A stretch of 14,231 nucleotides of DNA from Prevotella sp. (GTDB taxonomy: Bacteria; Bacteroidota; Bacteroidia; Bacteroidales; Bacteroidaceae), in NCBI GenBank assembly GCA_024681875.1, contig JAILAA010000028.1:1-14231 (forward strand). The letters are read 5' to 3'. The notes under the pieces were generated by a model, which searched no databases, was not told the origin of the DNA, and was given only the letters and a program-made list of their open reading frames with translations. A program made the position numbers and the translations under genes. Below are positions 1-7,300 of this stretch, one piece after another. The number at the start of each line of letters is the position of its first letter. Position 1 is the first letter of the stretch.

Positions 1-1
1 A

Positions 2-91
2 GCCAAGTGGCACCACGGCGTGCTGAACGAAGAGCAGTGCAAGGCCGCCGTGGCAGAGATTGAAGCCCGCATAAAACGATTATCCCAATGA
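2..91 (+). CDS. transketolase, N-terminal subunit (3' end only)
   Basis: Only the last 29 codons and the stop are in the window, reading AKWHHGVLNEEQCKAAVAEI and onward to a TGA. The WHHG..NEEQ segment followed by a basic helix is typical of the end of the stand-alone N-terminal (thiamine-diphosphate-binding) half of split transketolases. This protein would pair with the product of the next gene, which starts 30 bases downstream. Together they would form a heteromeric transketolase that moves two-carbon ketol units between sugar phosphates in the cytoplasm. Identification rests on the short tail plus the neighbour, so the family is fairly sure and the substrate is not known. Confidence 0.8.
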   Translation, partial: AKWHHGVLNEEQCKAAVAEIEARIKRLSQ

Positions 92-121
92 GTCCCATTG
101 GCTCTATTAGCCCTATAAAAT

Positions 122-1078
122 ATGATTGCTTGTAGAAAACAGTTCACCGACACGCTCTTGGAGCTGGCGCGTGAAGACAAAGATATCATTGCCGTGACGA
201 CCGACGCTCGCGGCTCCGTCACTTTAGGCGATTTCGCCAATGCCCTGCCACAGCAGTTTGTAGAGTGCGGCATTGCCGAGCAAAATGCCGTCGGTATCGC
301 TGCCGGACTGGCCCACAGCGGAAAGAAGGTTTTCTGCTGCGGGCCTGCTTGTTTCTATGTGGCCCGCAGCCTAGAGCAGGTCAAGGTTGACCTGGCTTAC
401 TCGCAGAATCCCGTCACCATCCTTGGCGTCAGCGGCGGCGTAGCCTACGGTGCCTTGGGCGCCACCCACCACTCGCTGCACGACATCGCCGTGCTTAGGA
501 CGTTCCCCGGCATGACCGTTTGTCTGCCGTCTGACTGGCGTGTGACGAAGAAGTTGGTACAGTTCCTGGCCAACTACAATGGTCAATGGTCAATGGTCAA
601 TGGCCAATGGCCGAAGCCCTGCTATGTCCGCGTAGGCCGTGCCGCCGTGCCTGATGTATACGCTGATGACAACTTTGAGTTCGAGCTGGGCAAGGCCATC
701 ACCGTGCTTGACGGCACCGATGTCACCATCGTTGCCACCGGCGAAACCGTCTACCACGCATGGCAGGCTGGACTCATGCTCAAGGAGCAGGGGGTCTCAG
801 CCCGCGTCCTCGACTGTTCGTGGCTGAAGCCTTTCGACACCGATGCCATTCTCAAGGCAGCAAAAGAAACTGGGCACATCGTCACCGTAGAGGAGCACTC
901 GCGTTTCGGCGGCCTTGGTGCGATGGTCTGTGAGACCATTGCTGAGCATCCCGTGCCAGTGCGTATCCTCGGCATCCCCGACGAGAACGTCGTTCACGGT
1001 ACGAACACCGAGATTTTCCACCACTACGGCCTCGACGCTGAGGGTATAGTCCGTTCAACACTAGATTTTATCAAATGA
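122..1078 (+). CDS. transketolase, C-terminal subunit, with an in-frame heptamer-repeat insertion
   Basis: This 318-residue protein is the pyrimidine-binding and C-terminal half of a split transketolase. Residues 47-55 (VECGIAEQN) carry the conserved Glu53 that activates the thiamine cofactor. HHSLHD (116-121) and VRVGR (169-173) are further family segments, and the C-terminal domain follows from about residue 190. It partners with the N-terminal subunit encoded just upstream and moves two-carbon units between phosphosugars. Residues 153-165 (NGQWSMVNGQWPK) interrupt the usual LAxxxGPxYVRxGR stretch. They are encoded by five tandem 7-bp units at 578-612, which looks like an insertion of about 11 residues in a surface loop. 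The last codons overlap the kinase start (ATGA), which indicates one operon. Family assignment is firm. The pathway (pentose phosphate or a dedicated sugar route) is inferred only. Confidence 0.93.
   Translation: MIACRKQFTDTLLELAREDKDIIAVTTDARGSVTLGDFANALPQQFVECGIAEQNAVGIAAGLAHSGKKVFCCGPACFYVARSLEQVKVDLAYSQNPVTILGVSGGVAYGALGATHHSLHDIAVLRTFPGMTVCLPSDWRVTKKLVQFLANYNGQWSMVNGQWPKPCYVRVGRAAVPDVYADDNFEFELGKAITVLDGTDVTIVATGETVYHAWQAGLMLKEQGVSARVLDCSWLKPFDTDAILKAAKETGHIVTVEEHSRFGGLGAMVCETIAEHPVPVRILGIPDENVVHGTNTEIFHHYGLDAEGIVRSTLDFIK
578..612 (+). repeat. five tandem 7-bp units inside the transketolase gene
   Basis: The units are AATGGTC three times, then AATGGCC twice, with no gaps. They lie in the coding frame and encode NGQWSMVNGQWP. 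The family sequence would normally run directly from ...YNG to PCYVR, so the array appears to be an addition that kept the frame. Confidence 0.9.
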
Positions 1079-2643
1079 ACTACATCATCGCCATAGACCA
1101 GAGCACCAGCGCCACAAAAGCGTTGCTGTTCGACGAGCAATGTCACGTGGTGGCGCGTAGCAGTGTCGACCACAAGCAGTATTATCCGCAGTCAGGATGG
1201 GTGGAACACGATGCTGAGGAAATCTATCAAAATATGGTGGAGGCCATCCGCCTGATAAATGAAGAATTAAGAATGAAGAATGAAGAATTTGCTACCGCCG
1301 TCTCATCTGGTAAAGGTATGGCGGCAGCAAATTCTTCATTTTCTATAGCCCTCACCAATCAGCGTGAGACAGCCGTGGTCTGGAACAAAACGACGGGCAA
1401 GCCCATAGCCAACGCCGTGGTCTGGCAGGATACGCGTGGCAAGGACATCTGCCAGCAGCTTCGTGCCGATGGTATGACCGATATGGTGATGGCGAAGAGC
1501 GGCCTGCTCATCGACCCGAATTTCTCTGCCTCGGGCGTGAAATGGCTCTTAGACAATACGCCAGGCGCTCGTGACTTAGCCTCACGGGGCGAACTGCTGA
1601 TGGGCACCATCGACACCTGGCTCATCTGGAAACTCACAGGCGGCCGTGTACACGCCACCGATACTACCAATGCCTCGCGTACCATGCTCTTCAACATTCA
1701 CACCATGCAGTGGGACGACGACCTGTTGGCGCTCTTCGACATTCCCCGCTCCATGATGCCTAAGGTGAAGGCCTGCGACGAGATTTACGGCGAGACCACC
1801 GTCGAGGGGCTCTTCCCTGAGCCCATCGCCATCGCCGGTGTCCTTGGCGACAGCCACGGTGCCCTCGTCGGACAGATGTGCTTTGAGCGTGGCTCCGGCA
1901 AGGTGACTTACGGCACGGGCAGTAGCGTGATGGTGAACATCGGCCATGAGCCGCTGAAAGCACCAGAGGGTCTCGTCACCTCCGTAGGTTTCTCGGCCTT
2001 TGGGAAGACATGGTATGGCTTCGAGGGCAATATCTACAGTACGGGTGCCACACTGAAGTGGATGTGCGACCAGTTGCAGCTTGTGGGCAAGCCGCAGGAG
2101 ATGGAAGCCATCGCCACGAGCGTCACTTATAGCGGCGGCGTATACATTGTGCCCGCCTTCAGCGGCTTGGGCGCACCGTGGTGGCAGAGCAACGTCAAGG
2201 GTGCCATCCTTGGCCTCACCTTCGCCACTACAAAGGCCCACGTGGTGCGCGCCGCGTTAGAGAGCATCGCCTTCCAGGTCAAGGACCTGCTGGACGCCAT
2301 GTTCTCACCTGTCCCGATATTGCAACGGACGAACACCCTCACCACCATCTGCGCCGATGGCGGCCCTACGAAGAACCGCTTCCTCATGCAACTGCAGGCC
2401 GACCTGCTGGGCACGCCCGTCGTCTGTACCGAGGTGGATGATGCCTCAGCCTTGGGTGCTGCGTTGATGAACGGCTTCGCACGCGGCCTGTGGAAGAGCT
2501 TCGACGAGGTCATCCCTCTGCGCAAGGTCACAGAGGTCTATCAACCCACCTCCCACCGTTCATCTCTCACTTCCCACCTCTACGAAGGCTGGCGTCAGGC
2601 AGTCAACACACTGATTTCGACCCCGTCACAAGCATCAATGTAG
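1075..2643 (+). CDS. FGGY-family carbohydrate kinase, glycerol-kinase-like
   Basis: This 522-residue protein phosphorylates a sugar or polyol with ATP. The N-terminal phosphate loop is IDQSTSATKA (7-16). TNQRET (94-99) holds the Arg-Glu pair that contacts glycerol in GlpK. WQDTRG is at 117-122, GDSHGAL (258-264) offers Asp259 as the catalytic base, and TYGTGSS (278-284) and the ADGG region belong to the C-terminal ATP domain. Overall it resembles glycerol kinase most. However, the segment GlpK has as DPYFS reads DPNFS here (147-151), so a glycerol-contact Tyr is replaced by Asn149. Substrate is therefore uncertain: glycerol, a tetritol or a ketopentose are possible, and the transketolase neighbours favour something feeding the pentose-phosphate pool. 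Residues 63 to about 90 are an inserted stretch encoded by a repeat/palindrome. The start overlaps the upstream stop by ATGA, suggesting translational coupling. Confidence 0.88.
   Translation: MNYIIAIDQSTSATKALLFDEQCHVVARSSVDHKQYYPQSGWVEHDAEEIYQNMVEAIRLINEELRMKNEEFATAVSSGKGMAAANSSFSIALTNQRETAVVWNKTTGKPIANAVVWQDTRGKDICQQLRADGMTDMVMAKSGLLIDPNFSASGVKWLLDNTPGARDLASRGELLMGTIDTWLIWKLTGGRVHATDTTNASRTMLFNIHTMQWDDDLLALFDIPRSMMPKVKACDEIYGETTVEGLFPEPIAIAGVLGDSHGALVGQMCFERGSGKVTYGTGSSVMVNIGHEPLKAPEGLVTSVGFSAFGKTWYGFEGNIYSTGATLKWMCDQLQLVGKPQEMEAIATSVTYSGGVYIVPAFSGLGAPWWQSNVKGAILGLTFATTKAHVVRAALESIAFQVKDLLDAMFSPVPILQRTNTLTTICADGGPTKNRFLMQLQADLLGTPVVCTEVDDASALGAALMNGFARGLWKSFDEVIPLRKVTEVYQPTSHRSSLTSHLYEGWRQAVNTLISTPSQASM
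1261..1340 (+). repeat. heptamer array plus palindrome inside the kinase gene
   Basis: Four 7-bp units lie at 1261-1288 (GAAGAAT, TAAGAAT, GAAGAAT, GAAGAAT). They merge into the left arm of an inverted repeat: 1279-1293 pairs perfectly with 1326-1340 over 15 bp. The pairing extends inward to 1301/1318 with one mismatch and one G-T pair. The whole unit is in frame and encodes residues 63 to about 88 of the kinase, just before the conserved TNQRET segment. The family normally has a shorter linker there. It looks like a small palindromic element that landed in a coding region without breaking it. Confidence 0.85.
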
Positions 2644-2731
2644 CCAGTATTCTCCTCTTGCTATGGGAATTTCTGGCTCTGCTCCAGCTTGCATCAATCA
2701 TTTGCGTAGTTTTAACTTTGCAATCTACTTT

Positions 2732-2869
2732 TCATATCATTTTCCCCTTCTTCTCATATTCTTCCCTTGTTATTGGTGTCTCTGGGTCCACGATAAGCAC
2801 CTCATCGTAGGTCAGGCCGTAGAGGTGATAGACGAGGAGGTCATTTACTGTTTTTTTGCTATCTTTGGT
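2732..2869 (-). pseudogene. remnant of the C-terminal end of an Eco57I-type methyltransferase/TRD
   Basis: Read on the minus strand, this stretch ends a frame with KKTVNDLLVYHLYGLTYDEV, then about 20 more residues and a TGA. The pattern 'xxDxLVYxLYGLTxxExxIV' is the usual C-terminus of type IIG and related methyltransferase/specificity proteins. The silent TRD ends in a cousin of it (EINDIVFSMYGLSPNE). No catalytic or recognition part precedes it: the frame runs into the recombinase gene in antisense. I read it as the tail of a displaced or earlier TRD in the same orientation as the active methyltransferase. The exact upstream limit of homology is a guess. Confidence 0.6.
2860..2867 (+). promoter_or_regulatory. 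candidate -7 promoter box for the recombinase
   Basis: TATCTTTG fits the Bacteroidetes -7 consensus TAnnTTTG and lies 8 bases before the chosen ATG, so the transcript would be leaderless or nearly so. No convincing -33 TTTG is seen at 19-21 bases upstream, so this is tentative. Confidence 0.4.
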
Positions 2870-2875
2870 GCAAAA

Positions 2876-3487
2876 ATGATTTACGGTTACATCAGAGTAA
2901 GTAGTGACAAGCAGACGGTAGAGAACCAACGTTTTGAGATTAACAAGTTCTGTGAGAAGCAGAACATAGTCATCAATGACTGGATAGAGGAAACTATCAG
3001 TGGAACAAAGAATTACACTAAGCGACAGTTAGGCAACCTACTGAAGAAAGTAGACAAAGACGACATAATCGTCTGTAGCGAGCTGTCGCGTTTGGGCAGA
3101 AACCTCTTCATGATTATGGAGATACTGAATATCTGTATGACTAAAGAGTGCCGCGTATGGACTATTAAAGACAACTATCGTCTTGGTGATGACATTCAAA
3201 GTAAAGTGCTTGCCTTTGCTTTTGGGTTGTCAGCTGAGATAGAACGCAACCTTATAAGTCAGCGCACAAAGGAAGCATTGGCAAGGAAGAAAGCAGAGGG
3301 AGTCATCCTTGGTCGTCCCAAAGGAAAGAAGAGTAGCCCAGAAAAATACAAGCTATCTGGTAAGGAAGTCCTCATTAAAGAACTCCTAATGAACAGAACA
3401 TCGCAACGCAAAATTGCCAAGATATGCAAGGTAGACAGGAATACCCTTGCGCGGTTTATTGAACTCAAAGGATTGGCGGTGAACTAA
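2876..3487 (+). CDS. small serine recombinase (DNA invertase, Hin/Mpi type)
   Basis: This 203-residue protein matches the size of Hin-like invertases. MIYGYIRVSSDKQTVENQR at the N-terminus holds the catalytic Ser9 in RVS, with Arg7 close by. SELSRLGRN (about residues 77-85) is the second conserved Arg motif. SAEIERNLISQRTKEAL is the long E-helix, GRPKG marks the start of the DNA-binding tail, and RTSQRKIAKICKVDRNTLAR is the helix-turn-helix. Such enzymes invert DNA between short inverted repeats. The frame is open upstream to 2663, but the extra N-terminus is unrelated to the family, so ATG 2876 is the likely start. Its stop overlaps the start of the silent TRD (TAATG), and a 25-bp inverted-repeat copy begins there. 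Its most likely job is flipping the 3488-5289 segment. B. fragilis Mpi, a global capsule invertase, is a known relative in function. Confidence 0.93.
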   Translation: MIYGYIRVSSDKQTVENQRFEINKFCEKQNIVINDWIEETISGTKNYTKRQLGNLLKKVDKDDIIVCSELSRLGRNLFMIMEILNICMTKECRVWTIKDNYRLGDDIQSKVLAFAFGLSAEIERNLISQRTKEALARKKAEGVILGRPKGKKSSPEKYKLSGKEVLIKELLMNRTSQRKIAKICKVDRNTLARFIELKGLAVN

Positions 3488-4380
3488 TGAGCGATTTCGT
3501 GCAGCAACAGAATAGCATCTGTGACTTCAACTCTTCTGATAGTTGGGTTATTTTATCACCTATTGAACAGAGCATTAAGCGTAAGATTGAAGCTGTTGGA
3601 ACGCCATTGAAGGACTGGGATATTCAGATTAATTATGGAATAAAGACTGGCTTCAATGATGCCTTTATCATTTCGACAGAAAAGCGCAATGAAATTCTTG
3701 CAAATTGTAGGGATGCCGAAGAGCGTAAAAAAACGGCTGAACTTATTCGACCTATTTTGCGCGGCAGGGATATAAAGAGATACGGCTATATGGACAATGG
3801 ACTGTATCTCATCAATACTCATAACGGCATTCGTGGACGCATACCTCGAATCAAAATCGAAGATTATCCTGCTGTTAAGGCTCATTTAGACCAATATTGG
3901 GATAGAATATCCACAAGAGCCGACAAAGGAGACACTCCATACAACCTTCGTAACTGCGCTTATTTGGAGGATTTTTCACGGCCAAAAATCATTTGGAAAA
4001 GAATTGGTTCAATATTACGCTTCTCTTTTGACAATAAAGGATGTCTTGGACTTGATAGCACATGTTTTGCTGTAGGCAAACATATCGGGTATTTGTGCTG
4101 TGTACTTAATTCATTAATGGGTCATTATTTGTTGAAAGATTCACCTAAAACAGGGACGGGAGATTTATTGGTAAGCGTTCAAGCAATAGAACCGGCTCGC
4201 GTTCCATATAATGCCTGGTATGACAGGCAACTGTCGTCTCTTCTTGATAGACAAATAACCAATCCCCATGATACAATAGAAAAGGAGATAAACGACATTG
4301 TTTTCTCAATGTATGGTTTATCTCCTAATGAACGCGATTATGTTACACAATATATCAAACTATCTCAACAAAGCCTATAG
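3487..4380 (+). CDS. stand-alone alternative target recognition domain (silent specificity cassette)
   Basis: This 297-residue frame has no methyltransferase motifs and corresponds only to the C-terminal part of the active methyltransferase. Residues 2-100 or so (from SDFVQQQN to RPILRGRDIKRYGY) are closely similar to residues 925-1024 of that enzyme. The middle then diverges strongly, as expected for DNA-recognition domains of different specificity. It ends with an EINDIVFSMYGLSPNE tail typical of the family. Its ATG shares a base with the recombinase stop, so it may be co-translated as a free TRD. Its first 25 bases after the A form one copy of the inverted repeat. Inversion would attach this domain in frame to the methyltransferase. 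No promoter of its own is evident. Its 3' end overlaps the 3' end of the active gene by 26 bp, tail to tail. Confidence 0.9.
   Translation: MSDFVQQQNSICDFNSSDSWVILSPIEQSIKRKIEAVGTPLKDWDIQINYGIKTGFNDAFIISTEKRNEILANCRDAEERKKTAELIRPILRGRDIKRYGYMDNGLYLINTHNGIRGRIPRIKIEDYPAVKAHLDQYWDRISTRADKGDTPYNLRNCAYLEDFSRPKIIWKRIGSILRFSFDNKGCLGLDSTCFAVGKHIGYLCCVLNSLMGHYLLKDSPKTGTGDLLVSVQAIEPARVPYNAWYDRQLSSLLDRQITNPHDTIEKEINDIVFSMYGLSPNERDYVTQYIKLSQQSL
3488..3512 (+). repeat. inverted repeat, left copy (recombination site)
   Basis: These 25 bases, starting TGAGCGATTTCG and ending CAGCAACAGAA, are an exact reverse complement of 5265-5289. The match stops at both ends: 3487 and 3513 do not pair with 5290 and 5264. 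The length is close to the 26-bp sites of Hin-type invertases. It spans the first codons of the silent TRD. Confidence 0.92.
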
Positions 4381-7300
4381 TCTTTCTTTCTTCTGTTGTT
4401 AGATTGTACAAGTCAAATAGCATAGAGTCTATTCTCTGTGCTTTTTGTTTGGTATATTCATTTTGTATATCTTCTACAGCATCTTGGAATTTTTGGTTTT
4501 GGGCATCGGAAACTTCATACACAGGAATTTTGTCAAAGAAGATTTTACTCAACTCTCGTGTTCCACCTTGTAATTCAGGGAATGAATCTCTAAAACAGTA
4601 CTTGAATAGTGAAGAATTGAAGAACGCCGTAAGATATGCCACATATTTTCCTGTAATAATAAAGCATTTCTGGTTTGTAAGATACATTCTATTATCAAAT
4701 ACAAATGGTATGTATTTGGTCATGTTTGGATAAATAATTTTTGGCTTTAAGAAATCCTCCCAATATTTGGCACCCCATCTTTGCATAGCATACCATTCAT
4801 AACGAATTCCAGTCTCCGCTTTGTTTCTCTTTGACAGAGGCTCCTTATAATGTAACATGTGTGAATATACGGCTGGGTATTGTTCCTTAAATGCTCTTTC
4901 CGCTTTTTCAGATGCACCTTGAATACTTTCATCAAATTGGTATGGGAAATGCCAAGGAATATAGATTAACCATAAATTAGCCCAGTCATATCCATACCTT
5001 TTAATGTCGCGGCCTCTAAGAATCGGTCGAATAAGTTCAACCGTTCTTTGACGTTCATCCTCTGTTTGACAGTTTGCCAATATTTCATCACGTTTATTTG
5101 AATCTATAATGAATGCTTCGTTGCATCCTGTCAGCACACCACGATAGATGTTGATGGCCCAATCTTTAAGTGGCGTACCTACAGCCTCTATTTTCTTTTT
5201 GATGCTTTGCTCAATAGGAGAAAGAATAACCCAACTATCGGATGAAGCAAAGTTACAAATTGAGTTCTGTTGCTGCACGAAATCGCTCAAATTCTTTACG
5301 CTATCTTTGTTTTGTTTGTTGGTGACAGCACAGACGGTTTCGTGTTGGTTGTCTGACTTTGCAAAAAGAAAGATGTTGGTATCCACCGTAGCACTCTCAA
5401 ATATCTTCACTCCAGCAAAGTCAATCAGTAACATGGGGTTAGTCTTGTTGGCAAAGAACTCTCTGGTCTTATCGCCATATCCTGCTCGCATCCACTTGTT
5501 GGATGTGATATAGCATAGATGACCATGCTTTTTCAACATTTGCCATCCACGCTCATAGAACAAGCAATAGATGTCACCAGTACGGGCAAAAGTAGAATAT
5601 CCACATTCTTCATACATGTGTGCCAGTTCGCCCCCGTTGTTTTGTAGTTGGACATAAGGCGGATTTCCGATTACAATGTCAAAACCCCCTTTCATGCCAA
5701 ACATCCATTCTGCATCGAAGTAGGTGCATGATGTGTTTTGGTCGAACATATCCCATCCGGCCAACTGCTCAGCCTCGCTATGCCCTACAAAGCCTGTATC
5801 TTCTATCGCCTGTGCCAGTGCCTTTCTTGTTGCTTTTATTTTATCTTTAATGTTATGCTTGTCAATGTTGCGTTTTGCTAAGAATATTTTGTGGTTTAGT
5901 TCTTTCAGTGTGTTTTTATGTTTTATGACACCTTCGTTTGATTCCACCAGAGAAGCATTATATTTCACGGGTATTAGAGTGTTGGCTGCCACAAATTTGG
6001 ATTCAAGGTTAGGTAGTGGTCTGATACCAAAGTTGTTGGTAGCATCATTAGTAGGCTTCTGGTCAACAACCAAAGAAATAAAGAAGCGCAGCTTGCTTAT
6101 CTGCACAGCGATGGGCTGTATGTCTACTCCATATATACAATGCTCTATCAGGTATAATTTACGGGCATAGTCTGGGTCATTGATGTTTTGGTTAAATGCC
6201 TCTTCTATATCTGCCAAGCTGGTTTTCCGCTCCTCTTCAACATCTGTTGTAAAAGCCTTTCTTGACTGTTCAATAGCGAGATCTATCATATATTCCTTCC
6301 ACATCTCATTTGCCGGATCGAGTTGTCGTAGAATATGCACAAGCTGTTGTAGAACTCCCATTGGAAAAGCACCAGATCCACAAGCTGGGTCAAGCACTCT
6401 ACAGTTATACAGTGCATGCATTATGGAAAGACGCTGTTCTTTTGATAGTTGAGTGTCTTCAGTGGCATAGCTTAGCAGGGAACGATATTGTGATTCCAAT
6501 TCACCTCCGCAGGCTTGTTTCAGATAGGCAACAATGGTTTCGTCCACCATGTATTGCACTATCTCTCGTGGAGTATAAAAAGAACCACTTTGATTGCGAG
6601 CCGTTTCTTTTGTTTCAGGATTATATGCCCCTAACAGATTCTCGAAAGCCTTACCCAACAGTTCAGGGTCGAGTGACACTTCCTGGTCAAGCGGGGTGTT
6701 TTCCTCAATGGTGAAGTTATACTTCTTCAATATGTCGATGATACCACGGGCTGAGACACTTCTTTTCTTCGTGTCACCATACCATTGTGACAGGTCGATG
6801 CTGCGTCCCACTTCATCGCCAAAGAAGAGCCAGTCAGGCAAATAGAGTTGTTCGAGGGATTCCTTGCGCTCAGAAAAACCGTCGTAGTAGAGATTCTTGG
6901 GTTTATCGTCCAAGCAGTCAAACAGACCGCCATTCAAGAAAGGCACATGGGTGTTGGCCATCTTCAGGAATTTGTCAGCGCCACCCTCCTTGAAGTCACT
7001 CTTATAGCGCATGAGGTTGTTCACATTATAGTCAGAGCGCAAATAGCCCCTCTGCCCATCGCCTCTGAACCGACGATTATTAGGCGTGTCCTTTCCCTCC
7101 GGCACAATAGGACGGTTGAGCATGGCAAAGAAAAGGTTTTGGAGGATGAGCCGATAATACTTGCTCTGCTCAGCATCGTAGAACAAAGTTTTCCGCGTAT
7201 GTGGGTCAAACTCTTTGATGAAGTGGTTTTTGATATACTGCTCGTCAAAGAATTCCTCCGGGATGAGGTGCTTCTGTTTAAGGAACCACACGAAGATGAG

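Larger units (their letters stand above)
3488..5289. other. predicted invertible segment exchanging the methyltransferase TRD
   Basis: The 1,802-bp segment is bounded by the two 25-bp repeats. It contains both TRDs tail to tail with a 26-bp overlap of their 3' ends and no non-coding space. In the active gene the repeat is entered as T|TG AGC GAT, and in the silent cassette as A|TG AGC GAT, so both share the codon phase. Either orientation leaves a full-length methyltransferase and an intact ATG-initiated free TRD. The adjacent serine recombinase is the obvious catalyst. The architecture is seen directly; the switching itself is inferred. Confidence 0.85.

Noticed and set aside
92..121. Small hairpin GGCTctattAGCC between the transketolase subunits
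   Set aside because: Only four pairs, in a 30-base gap within an operon. Not supportable as a regulatory element.
1582..2241. 219-codon minus-strand frame within the kinase gene
   Set aside because: Antisense shadow of conserved kinase sequence. No domain of its own is recognised.
2663..2875. N-terminal extension of 71 residues on the recombinase
   Set aside because: The extra sequence is hydrophobic filler unlike the family and is antisense to the TRD remnant. The family starts at MIYGYIRVS, ATG 2876.
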